From positions 361,970 to 425,969 of the forward strand of contig JAODTK010000765.1 in NCBI GenBank assembly GCA_026419785.1: a stretch of 64,000 nucleotides of DNA, given 5' to 3'. How positions within the stretch are numbered: the stretch's first letter is position 1; every line of letters begins with the position of its first letter. A program made the translations under genes and the position numbers. Shown one piece after another: positions 35,125-45,089 of this stretch. The DNA comes from Sclerodactyla briareus (lineage: Eukaryota > Echinodermata > Holothuroidea > Dendrochirotida > Sclerodactylidae). The notes below the pieces were generated by a model. That model saw only the letters and a list, made by a program, of their open reading frames with translations. It made no database searches and had not been told where the DNA came from.

Positions 35125-35540
35125 GAACACCAATACATCGGTATTGATCGACAAATATTTTCCGTTATTTTTAGTAAGGCTTGCGCGGGGTTCCTGGTAA
35201 AAACGTGAAAACTGGTTGGACTCGAGTCAACTGAAAAAAACCGAGTCATCTGTTAATGCCGCTGGACGACCAAGGCTCAAAAAGAAAAAAAATCTGGGCA
35301 GGCATGATATAAGAAAGGGATCAATATACCCGGGAATCTCGGAGGGTTGCGGAGTGGAGTAGGTGATCAAACATAACACGTTCCACCGCAGAGGGTAGCC
35401 AGGAACAACATTTGAAAACAGAAACAGTTGTTAATCGATTATAACACTGTCGTTTTTTTTTTTTCTGTTCAATGAAGGAGTATTGTGAATAAAGTGGATT
35501 ATCTTCAAGTTATGCTTTCGAGATCAGCCCATGATGTTAT
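35125..35540. other. Unannotated stretch
   Basis: No supported feature. A T run lies at 35,453-35,464. It borders the LINE that starts near 35,540. Confidence 0.4.
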
Positions 35541-36779
35541 TGTATTACCGAGCCTGGAGTAAGAGAATATTAATGATGCATGAGCTGAGTTAGATGGTTA
35601 TAAACCTGCTTAGGAATGATCGCAAGGGGAGGGAAGGAGACGCTTGGTGTTATTGTAAGGTTTAATACCAGCAGTGGATTATCGTTATTGCAAATGCTAT
35701 GGAGTCCATCATCAAGTGAGACTTGTATAAAGAACTGTATGGACTTGATGAGAGAAAGCGTTGCCATAGTTTCATTCAGTCAGTTTTCGTGGGAGACCTT
35801 GAAACCATGGATCGATTGACATGGGAGTGGCTTACATCAAGGTCGAGGGACAGGAATCTTACAGTTAACACAGGACTTTATGTTTGACACAACAGGTCGG
35901 GTTACCAAAAATAGAAGTGAGGACATTTGGACTGGTGCTGTTCTACTTACCCTGATGATTGAGAAACGTTCAAAGTAGAGAGCCTTTCAGTGCCCATAAA
36001 ATTGTGTTGTTTGAGGGTATTTCTTCAGTGGTGATTAAAGGGAGGAGGAGAACTGATTATGACTTATATTAATGCAGAGTTACACAGGTATGAACAATTT
36101 TCTCTCAACAATCGACTGGGATGAGAGTTTCCGGTTAGGTGTAAAAAATGCCGATCAGATTTATCAGAGTTTCAAAAAGTTATCTCCAATGCTGGAGGTT
36201 ATTCGCCCCTCTAAAGTTGCATGGCAGAGAAAAGAGGCTGGTGGATGACCAAACGCTGTATGAGAAGGCTTGGAAGAAGAAATACCAATTATGGAAAAAC
36301 GTTATACTATCACAAATGAATTTACAATGACTTTGTTTTGTATAAACGGTCAAGTTGAATAGGTCTACCAAGTGCCATTCGTTAAGCTAAGGGGATTTCG
36401 AGGAAAGAAAGACATTGGCTTCAAATATAAGAAGGACAAAACAGTAATTCTACAGGTATGTGAGATCCAAATTGAAGCTGAGGAGAGAGTGGGACCCTAG
36501 TGGAGACTGACAACGGTTACAATTACAGATGATAGTGAAACAGCAGAAGGTATTGAAAAAAATTTGCATCCGTTTCCGATGAGACTTTGGACAGTCTTCC
36601 AGATCCAGGACTTGTATTTAATGGAGCTAGTTATGAGGAGCTCTCCAGTGTTATTATCACTGATGATATTATACGTAGCAGCTTGGAGATTTAAGCTGAT
36701 AAGGGCCCTGGTTTGATAAACTGGGTTCATCATTTTGAAGGAAGGGATGAGGAGTTAGTTATCCATTGGTAAATCTTCA

Positions 36780-37560
36780 AACAAAGTTTCCAGGATCAAC
36801 TAGTTCCAGACGACTGGAAAAAACTAATGTTTCACCTTTGTTCAAGAAAGGATCACGCAGTGACCCTTCCAACTACGCCGGTAAGTCTCACGAGCCAGGT
36901 TCAGTAAGTATTGAGTCTATACTGAAGGATGCTATCAACGATCATCTGTCCAATTCAGTTCATCCGATCGACTCAACACGGATTCAGAAGTGGTCGTTCT
37001 TGTCTTACTAATTTGCTTGTGTACTTGGAGAATGTCACAAATCTCTGGGAACGATGGCTTACTTGTAGATGTTATTTACTTGGACTTTAGTAAAGCTTTT
37101 GATAAAGTGCCACAGGTTTAATTAAAAAGTTGAACAGGCACGGTATTTAATGGTCAGTTCCAAGTGGATAGAGGGCATGGGTGAGTGGTCCAACAAGAGA
37201 GTCATGTAAACGGAGTTGAATATGAGTGGAAGCCGTCATAGTGGAGTCCCTCACGGGTCAGTTTTGGCCTCTGGTTGTCTCATATACATCATGACATGGG
37301 ACACGGGTAATAGACGGTAAGTCTTATATTGCTGATGATACTAAATATGGCGGTTGAATAGCGTCACCAGTTGGGATGCCTTAAGTTACAGAGACTTGTA
37401 CGGACGAAGAAGGGTCAACAACGAATGGCAGATGGGGTTAATCTGGGAATGTACAGTGTTCCATGTTGGCCATAAGAACATGCCAATACGATTATTTTAC
37501 AGGGGACACCAGTGTATGATATTCTACAGGGAAGGAAAGACTTAGGAGAGGCTTATCACA
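36780..37560 (+). pseudogene. Reverse transcriptase domain of the L-B LINE
   Basis: Recognised in order: KKGSRSDPSNY (fingers), TRIQKWSFLSY-like text where QHGFR-GRSCLTNLL reads across a frameshift (about 36,975-37,017), VIYLDFSKAFDKVP (37,070-37,115; this carries the first catalytic Asp block), SGVPHGS (37,238-37,260) and YIADDTKYGG (37,328-37,357; the catalytic YADD-type motif with both Asp present). Several one- or two-base shifts separate these blocks. Catalytic residues are visible, but the domain is not translatable as a unit. Confidence 0.9.
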
Positions 37561-38197
37561 GACAGTATGAGTCCAACCAACAGTGTGCTAAGCGCTAAAG
37601 ACTGCTAATCAAGTCCTGGGAATGATTAAACGATCCATAGGTTACAAGGAAAAGGATATTCTCATCAGGTTGTACAAATCCTCGTCCGTCCTAATCTGGA
37701 GTATGCTATCCAAGCTGGTGCCCATATTACAAAAGGCTTGTGCTTCTAGAAATGGGCAGAAGAGATTTACTACTAAGATGATCCAGTTTGCCCATCTTCT
37801 TATGAGCAACGTCTCAAGAAGTTGAATCTCACCTCAATGGCCGACAAACGTATTCGTTGCATAGATGTTGGCAAGTTTTAAAATTAGTTCAAGGGGTGTT
37901 TGAGGACATTGATCCAAGTTATTTCTTCACATCAGCGATAGGGTCACAAGAAAGAGGCCATCCCCTTCAAGATTTACAAGCAGCACTGGTCGATTAAATG
38001 TTAGGAAGTTTTTCTTCTCACAAAGAGTTATCGATTTATTCGGAATATTCTTCCGAAATGAGAGCTGTTGTTAGAGAGAACGATAATGACTTAAGGCCAA
38101 CCGACAAATTCCTGAAAAGACTATGAATGGGGAGTTATATGAGCCAGACTGGCTTCTTGCTCGTCGGTCCTCAGCCTTTCGACTGCTGAGACGTGGC

Positions 38198-38222
38198 GGA
38201 TACAGGTAAATACAGGTAAATG
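38198..38222 (+). repeat. LINE 3' terminal short repeats
   Basis: 'atacaggtaa' is repeated in tandem ('ggatacaggtaaatacaggtaaatg'). Short tandem repeats instead of a poly-A tail are typical of CR1/L2-like LINEs. This marks the probable 3' insertion boundary. Confidence 0.7.
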
Positions 38223-38225
38223 CCC

Positions 38226-38750
38226 GCGGCACAATACGACCGACGGCACAGAGCCCTGAAAATATTATGTTATCGCCACGGGGAAACAGATTCGTGAACG
38301 AAAAATCTTGACGTGAATTAAATCCTCACGGAATAAACCCCCCCCTTTGTTCCATGAAGTATTAGTCAGTGTTAACATGATTTTGAATATCCCAGGCAAA
38401 GCCACTGCGGAAACATCGCAGCTCTATCGTTACCGTAATGATAAAGTGCTTGCATGTCGCTAGCTCACTCGCCCGAGGAGTGTTGTTGCACGACGTTCAG
38501 ACCTATAAAATAGTCCTGCTTGGAACGCGTGGTCCCGATTCCCACTGACAATGGACAGTGCGCTCGCAGCACTCCTATGAGGATCGGACTGAATTATTCA
38601 CGATCGTCGATCCTTGATACTGACAATATAATTTATGTGGGCCTACAATTCTTGAATGAATGAACGTGAATGATTAGGAATTGATGATAAAACGAATATA
38701 CATAAGGTGTTAGCATTGATTGGTGGCTTTTACGGCTAATTTTAGATTGT
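38226..38750. other. Unannotated stretch
   Basis: No supported feature. The 38,230-38,600 part is richer in CpG than its neighbours. Confidence 0.4.
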
Positions 38751-38753
38751 GCC

Positions 38754-39149
38754 TTGCTTCTGTTTGGTCTTGCTAAAATATTATCAGTTTACTTTTGGCT
38801 ATTACTGGTAACTGCACTAGCGATCTGTTTGTACTGTGCATATGCGGGGCCAGGTACGTGTACATACATAGGTCGTATGAAGAAATGTAAGAGCGATGAC
38901 CGTATTTGGCTCTCCCACATAAATTTTGAACGCGTGGACTGCGCGCGATGGGAGTTTATGAGCGCCACTAATTACTCTTCAGAGGCTAATTTTAGGAGCG
39001 CAATCGCGTCAGGGCTCCTAAAATCTCAAGCTCTGGCCAGCGCTATTCTTGTACGTGACAATATCTGCATTCTCAGTTCTCACTGTGCTGCAATCAATAG
39101 GAAATCATGTGTCCGCCTGTTTACGGAGAGATTCACGTCGATCATGTAG
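38754..39149 (+). CDS. Unrecognised 131-codon open frame with a hydrophobic N-terminus
   Basis: The first ~30 residues are strongly hydrophobic (LLFGLAKILSVYFWLLLV, then LAICLYCAY), which could be a membrane segment or signal anchor. The rest is mixed, with eight or so Cys. The frame includes an inverted repeat (TTTTAGGAGC ... GCTCCTAAAA, about 38,990-39,027) that lies awkwardly inside a real gene. No domain is recognised, the start is simply the first ATG, and no splice or promoter context supports it. Confidence 0.2.
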   Translation: MLLFGLAKILSVYFWLLLVTALAICLYCAYAGPGTCTYIGRMKKCKSDDRIWLSHINFERVDCARWEFMSATNYSSEANFRSAIASGLLKSQALASAILVRDNICILSSHCAAINRKSCVRLFTERFTSIM

Positions 39150-39411
39150 ACTGCACCGGTACGTACGTACTTGATAGCTACATGCCGCGGGTTTGGTAGT
39201 TCCATGCAAGAGCCGCGACATCGACATCGCTGCAGACTTGACAATGTATTCAATACTAAGTTATATATTTTGAGAAAGGATCTGATACTGGAGTACACTA
39301 CCTCAAAGTATGTTCGGCTGAGGCAATGTTACTCGAATTTTCTTGTTTTCTTTGTGAAATATATTTTGTATTGAATAAAGAGTATTTGTTGCGTGCTATT
39401 AGCGGTCTTGT

Positions 39412-39482
39412 GGGGGTGCGATTATTCGCACCCCTCCCTCGAATTTTAGGCGTGCGATGGCATTTTTGCGATCGCACGCCTC
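39412..39482. repeat. Two adjacent hairpins
   Basis: The first stem is GGGGTGCG (39,413-39,420) with CGCACCCC (39,427-39,434), loop ATTATT. The second is AGGCGTGCGAT (39,448-39,458) with ATCGCACGCCT (39,471-39,481), a perfect 11-bp stem with a 12-nt loop. They share GTGCGAT text. They resemble element ends or foldback structures rather than terminators. Confidence 0.75.
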
Positions 39483-39750
39483 AAAAGGCAAGGCCGGTTA
39501 CATTCGAATAGATCTTGGTCTTTGAGTTAAGAAGTAGACCATCATGATAATATTTTTTGCATTTCATTCCACACAAAGTTAGGGTGATACTGTCATGATC
39601 TTATAACTTTTCCTTCCAAACTCCTAATCAAGTTTGTGCACGGTGCGAGTCACTACCTAAGGATTAATAGGAAAAAGGGCCGTAGCCTTTGGCTCCCATA
39701 TTGTGTCAAATCTTGAATGACAATTAGATATCATTGCATTTAAACAGCTT

Positions 39751-39923
39751 GGGGTCATGCCTACATGTCCTCTGGTGTATAGGCTATCTGGTAACCACAC
39801 TATCGGAGAAGTGAAAGAATATCTTCATACTAATGTTGTTGAATCCTTTAAGGATATTGAAGGTTTCCAAGGTCTTCTTGGTCCCATTCCCAATGCTTTT
39901 CTTACCTGGGAACTCGAAGCTAT
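39751..39923 (+). CDS. Possible exon
   Basis: An open plus-strand segment is preceded by a 'ttgcatttaaacag' acceptor-like site and ends at ATG|GTATGT, a good donor-like site at 39,924. The encoded stretch has protein-like composition (HTIGEVKEYLHTNVVESF and FQGLLGPIPNAF). I do not recognise the protein. The minus strand is also open here, which weakens the case. Confidence 0.25.
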
Positions 39924-40130
39924 GGTATGTGTACGTGCGATTTATTAACACTGGTCTTTGTAGCCTAGTTCGTAACTTGGAAATTGGATGACACAGAGCT
40001 GGTTGTTCTTTCTTTCCTTCAAGTTCTACAGTGATCCAATTAAGGACTTTCTCTTCTCTCCCACATATTAGTCCTAGGCCTAGGCCTATACATTTATTCA
40101 ATTTTCGTCATGATCTTCAGTGTGATTGTG

Positions 40131-40189
40131 ACCATGAACACCAGCGAAGACTCACCTTCTCTTCTCGAAGAGTGGCCAGACCCATGTTT
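40131..40189 (+). CDS. Possible short exon
   Basis: ATG in the context 'gtgaccATGaac' opens a 20-codon segment (MNTSEDSPSLLEEWPDPCL) that runs into a consensus donor, GTAAGT at 40,190. An acceptor-like 'tgatcttcag' lies just upstream at 40,108-40,117. It could be a first coding exon of an unknown gene or an internal exon joined to the one at 39.75 kb; phase cannot be settled here. Confidence 0.22.
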
Positions 40190-40199
40190 GGTAAGTGCT

Positions 40200-41110
40200 G
40201 GTCTGGTGTTACTTGTGTTGGATTCAGGTTATCAAGTTAGACAGTATGTGAGAATTAGGATGTATTCTAATGAGATGGTTATACATGATTCACTCATAAC
40301 CAGTTCTGTTCAAGGACTACGTAGGCTACGACTAGATTGCACGTAGGCCTAGGCCTAGTGTTATTTTCACAAAGGCCTAATGTTATGATCGTAACGTTAC
40401 ATCAATGACAATATCACTTAGTAGCCGATAACTAGCCTAAACTCTGGCCTCATACCACAATTTACAAACTTCGGCGCCACTTCTACGAATTGACTAGCCT
40501 TGAATGCTTATGAATAAGAGAGATGATACTAACGGAGAACATGTTCCCGACCACATACCTTTAAATCTTCACTGGAAGCCATAATTTCACTGACACAGAA
40601 CGGCCAGTTTGCCGCTATGTATGGCCTACGAAAACTTCATAAATAGGCATTATGTAGATGTATAATTGATAGTTCCGTCCTCGTTTGCCAGTAGTAATTG
40701 TGGGAGACAACTGCATGCTTGATACAATAGAGGTACTTACGGGTAAAGGAGAACTAAATTGTAGGTCTAAACCCTATTTCAATGGGGAGTTCCTAACTAG
40801 TGGAGTTATTGACATTCACTTCGGTTAATCATTTATGACAAAAGAAGAAAGCATGAGAATCCTATGCGCAAAAACACAGGACGTCCAGTTAAACAAACAG
40901 AAAATATTATATGCCATCATGTATTCCTTACATTCACGCATGTCCGTTGTTTTCGCCCCATCGACGTAATATATCAACAACTACTATCCACAGACATACC
41001 ACCCCAGATACAACAATCTCTCAAGAGACTAATCGTTTTTTTTTTTCCAAATGGAGATAAGGTATACATTTTGTTAGAAAGGCAGAATAACTGCAGGTTG
41101 TGCAGGTATG
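40200..41110. other. Unannotated stretch, TAGGCCTA-rich at left
   Basis: TAGGCCTAGGCCTA-type palindromes occur at about 40,072-40,088 and 40,341-40,360. The 85-codon frame at 40,864-41,121 lacks motifs. If the putative exons above are real, this would be intron. Confidence 0.4.
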
Positions 41111-41114
41111 ACAA

Positions 41115-41775
41115 AATTTAATATCGCGACCACTGGAAGTGTGGCGATAGCATGGTTTTGGGGTGTAGCCGCCGCCGTCTCTGTCTCCGCTCCGCGCCGT
41201 CTCCGCCAGCCGCCGGAAACTGTAGCCGTTAGGCGATAACTCTTTACCGTTTTATCCGATTGATCAGAATCTTGCTACAATTTCCGCCCCTAGTGAAATC
41301 TCGAATGAATTCGAAAGTGCGACATCACTGCAGTCTGCTGCCCTCGATTTTGTAGGTTTCACACGAAAATAAGGAGTTTATCGATTTACCCGAAAACTGG
41401 TGGTGGGGACAAAAGTTAGTCCCGAATAATCTACTGAATTGATTCACGATCACCAGGAATTTGTCAAATTCACCAGAAGATCAAATTTGTTTTTTCGCAA
41501 TTTCCCTAACATGTCTGATTTGAACAAAGCTCGGTGGATGTGGCTGTTGTTAGTCCTGAAACACCATGAAGGTCATTTCAAGGTCACAGGAGGTCAATTT
41601 GCCTAAAATCATGTGATTTTGTCTAACTTGGACCTGAACAACGGTAGGCATTCAAAGTCACTGGAGTCAAATGGACATAGTTGAATGTGCTTCCTCCCAA
41701 ACAAGGTCCACAAAAAGCCTGTTTTGTGGGGAAAACACGTCGGCGGTTTACCCGCTGCCACATGTCCAGTTCATT
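41115..41775 (-). mobile_element. M element copy 3
   Basis: Same orientation as copy 1. It starts 'atttaatatcgcgaccactggaagtgtggcgatagcatggtttt', then the CCG-rich block 'gccgccgtctctgtctccgctcc'. It ends 'gtggggaaaacacgtcggcggtttacccgctgcc acatgtccagtt'. The terminal ATATCCCC words are decayed here, so the element looks older or sequence errors have hit the ends. Confidence 0.65.
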
Positions 41776-42104
41776 ATGTCATGATGGGCTCATTGCGGTG
41801 CCGTTCGATCTTGTCGCAATGAATGACGGTGCACAACATTGGGAAACGCCCAAAATCCTAGACTTAGTGGCGCAGCTACAGAGGGGCACAGGGGCACGCC
41901 CACACGGAAGTCGTTCGCCCCCGGCCGCTCCCCATGCGCCCCACTGAGAATTTGAGTGTTTGCCGTTTGGGGTTCCATGTGTGAAAAAAATCACAGATCC
42001 TCTTACAATATCTGCATACTGCGCATACTTTGCACACTGTGCATGTGAAGTCGAAGAGGGTGAACGTTTTGACATTTTCATAATCAGTATTCTAATTTCT
42101 AGCT
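41776..42104. other. Unannotated stretch
   Basis: Plus and minus frames of 88 and 100 codons overlap across the CpG-rich 41,860-41,950 part. No domain is recognised; the overlap on both strands suggests chance. Confidence 0.35.
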
Positions 42105-42879
42105 AGAGACTAGAGTACCGTACCAATGGTGCTGTAGCTCAAACCGCACAAATGAACCAAGACTAATGTAAAAGTATGTGTTAAATGTTCAAGATCATGA
42201 GGCAAGAAGGCAGTTTCGAAAATGGCCTACAGTGCCCCTGTAACAATCTTCTGACCTGATCTTCATATAGCCGAAGATGTCTTAGCAGCCGTCAATAACA
42301 CAATGCTACTCATTTCGGTCAACATCCATCGAAGAATAACCAATTGAGAGAGAGAAAGGCAATTTCACACAGTGAGACTATTGACCTTTGACATTGACCT
42401 TCACATAGTCAAAGATGTCCCAAAAGTCGACGAACATTGGGTCCAAGTTTGGTCAACATCCATCGAAGAACGACTGTTTTGGCTTCTTTTCATCAGATGT
42501 TACTGTTTCAATTCTCACGCACTATATGATGTTGCATCCAAAGTCTGTAAATAAGCTGAGAGGAGCACCTCCAAAGCAACATAGCAGCAAAACTGATTTG
42601 AGCTGAAAAAAGGGCCACATAAGGGGCCAAGTGGGACCGAATCTCACATTACTAGGAGCGCCTTACGTAATAAAATGGGCCCTAGCACCTCCGATGGCCC
42701 TCTACGCTGGACCAATACATGTAACTTTGAAGAAAATCAATTACAGCTCGTGGGAGGAGATGCATTTCAAGTACTACCGTATTGTGTGAAATTTCATACA
42801 ATGGACCCTCGGCCCAAGTGGTCCTTGGACCAAAAATTCATGAACAACTCGGAGGAACGGCTGTTGGACCTCAGTATGA

Positions 42880-43660
42880 CTGATGTCCTCATTGTGCATG
42901 CACCAACATTTGTAAGAGGAGAAGCATTTTGGGGGTAATTCCACATGATGGGCCCTAGGGCCCACACTTGGCCATGTGTCCTAAATCTCTGGACACCTGA
43001 AGTTACGGCCATCGGGCCATCATTATGACCGAACATCAGCACTGTGCACCAAAATTGTAGGAGATACACGATTTTGCGGTATTTCATATAATGGCCCTAG
43101 GGCCCAGTGTGGGCGAAAAACCCTGAACACCCCAAAGGAAAGGCTGTTAGACCATCATCGTGACCGAATGTCAGCACTGTGCACCAAAATTTGTAAAAAG
43201 AAGCATTTTTGCGTGATTCCACATGATGGGCCCGGGGCTCACACTGGGCCATGGGTCTTAAATCCCTGAACACCCTGAAGTTACGGCCATCGGGTCATCA
43301 TTATGACCGAACATCAGCACTGTGCAACAAAGTTTGTAGGAGATACAATATTTATTTTGCGGTATTTCATGTAATGGCCTAGGGCGCAAATGGGCCCTAG
43401 GCCCAAAATGTCTGAACACCCCCCCAATGGCCCTCTACCCAAAGACCATTACATAAAACTGCCGAATACAATTATTTTTGAAGCCTGTGGAAGGAGATGC
43501 ATTTCAAGTACTACCGTATTGTGTGAAATTTCATAAACGGGCCCTGTGGCCCAAGTGGGACCTTGGACCAGACATTCCCTGGACAACCCGAAGGAATGGC
43601 TGTTATACCATCATATGACTGAACATCAGCACTGTGCACCAAAATTTGTAGGGAATAGCG
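42880..43660. repeat. Tandem array inside E copy 2 (~138-157 bp units)
   Basis: 'gaacatcagcactgtgcacc' and close variants lie at about 43,028, 43,166, 43,304 and 43,619, with a worse one at about 42,886. The units also share 'aaaatttgtaggagataca' and 'gggccctagggccca'. Spacing is about 138 bp, with one gap of about 315 bp that holds two longer units. Confidence 0.8.
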
Positions 43661-43853
43661 TTTTGCATTTTCCACCTATTGGCCCCGTTTGTGCCCCTTT
43701 AATGCCAAAAGGAAAAAAAAAGAAAAGAATTTTGACCTTGACCTTGGGTTGGGGTTAGGTGGTAATGCTGACCCATCAGTCATAAACATTGTGCCAAGCC
43801 TGGTCAAGATTCATCACAGCACGAACATTTTGTGGCCCAAAAAACAAATGTTA

Positions 43854-43899
43854 ATAGATAGATGATAGATAGATAGATAGATAGATGATAGATAGATAT

Positions 43900-43936
<37 letters not shown>

Positions 43937-43979
43937 AGTAGATAGATAGATAGATAGATAGTAGATAGATAGATAGATT
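43854..43979. repeat. GATA microsatellite
   Basis: GATA repeats with a few GATGATA, ATAGATA and TAGTAGATA interruptions. They lie directly before the terminal hairpin of the E element, as at 16.1 and 11.9 kb. Confidence 0.95.
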
Positions 43980-44339
43980 TATTGACATGGGCATCACAAC
44001 AGCTCAACCAGCTACCTGGTTAGAGCTATAAAAAAAATTCACTCGCTACGCGCAAATAAGACGTCTGTTTTTTTGTCTGCGGTATCTTCATAAGTTATAA
44101 CTGCTCCTGCCTCAAATTTCATTATATTAGTGGACAACTATGAGGAGGCTAAGATATTAGCTGAAGATAAGCTGAATGCAATCACTCCAAACCCGAAGTT
44201 CAATAAGACTTCCTTACGGAATTCAGTCCTTTGAAGTTTTTTCTTCTTGAATCTTTGTTTTCTATTAGTGGGGCAGCAAACAGCAATATTGCAGTAGAAT
44301 CGTGCAAATAGTGATACAAGCACCGAATTTGGCATGATG

Positions 44340-44960
44340 ATTCCTAAGTGATTACCTTAATAATTCATCCGATAGCCACTGAAAAATCCAACGATGGCGC
44401 CATTTTCAAGATGGCGGGGGGGGGGGGGGCCCGCCATACAGACTAGTTTTCCGATATGCATGGTCATACTTCGTGTTGCCAACGGTTTTATAGGAGAACA
44501 GCTGTCATATAGTGATTTCAAAGAAGAGGCCTAATCATCTGTACGACTGGCAACTGAAAAATCCATTGATGGCGCCATTTTCAAAACGGCCCGCGTGGGT
44601 AGCTCTGGTTACCGTTTTTTCCATATGCAGGAATATACGTCACCTTGCATATGATGAACGAGCACCATAATTGTGATATGGTGAATTCCAAGACTACGCC
44701 TAATCATTGTGTCCGACTATCCACCCAAAATGCAAGATGTGGCGGCCATTTTCAAAATGGCATGCCACATGGCTTCTTGTCATATACATCAGGGCCGACA
44801 TGAGAGATTATTGTGTCGGACAACATATGTTTCCGGGGCACGGTGAGTTCCTTTTCTTGGTCTCCACGAGTCGTCGGGAGGCCTACATTTTTTCAATTTC
44901 ATAATTGTGTTGGGAATGTGCCAGGTGGAACACAGACCAGAATGATAAGCTCCAGTTAAC
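44340..44960 (+). repeat. Left inverted arm of the 44.3-48.6 kb element
   Basis: Tandem units of about 172 bp are seen at about 44,375, 44,549 and 44,718. Each has 'ctaatcat...gactggcaactgaaaaatcca' followed by 'gatggcgccattttcaaaatggc'. The third reads 'ccgactatccacccaaaatg...gtggcggccattttcaaaatggc'. The reverse complement of 47,950-48,620 shows the same wording ('ccgactagccacctgaaata...ggcggccatttcc'). I infer long, repetitive inverted ends of a mobile element. Confidence 0.6.
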
Positions 44961-45089
44961 CAGATGCACAGACAAGCCTGTTTAACTCCCAAACACGAAG
45001 GTTGCCACTATCCAAATGTAGTGAGCACAAACAATACTCCCAACTAATATTCGTTTTGTAGGGCTTCAGTACATTTTCAATTATAACAT

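Larger units (their letters stand above)
35540..38225 (+). mobile_element. LINE remnant, near-complete ORF2 (family L-B)
   Basis: The order of blocks is that of an endonuclease-plus-reverse-transcriptase LINE of the Jockey/CR1-like type. An endonuclease block with YKLLRNDRK (about 35,596-35,626) is followed by a linker with NYNRAELHRY-like text (about 36,065-36,090). The reverse transcriptase starts with DDWKK and LFKKGSRSDPSNY (36,805-36,875). The C-terminal part has KRSIGYKEKDILIRLYKS (37,628-37,682), GHP and FFFSQRVIDLF (38,007-38,042). The frame shifts many times, so no functional protein can be made. The 3' end carries short direct repeats. Total about 2.7 kb; the 5' end and ORF1 are absent. 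Confidence 0.9.
42110..44030. mobile_element. E element copy 2, longest
   Basis: The left end is 'gtaccaatggtgctgtagctcaaac' (compare 11,998-12,022). The right end is the hairpin of arm AGCTCAACCAGC (44,001-44,012) with CTGGTTAGAGCT. The left third has 'gacctttgacattgaccttcacatagtc' and 'cttttcatcagatgttactg', shared with the 15.6 kb copy. At 42,545-42,610 an internal, decayed hairpin-like end ('acatagcagcaaaactgatttgagct') suggests two E units fused or nested. The right part is a tandem array, followed by a GATA run. Non-coding. Confidence 0.65.
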
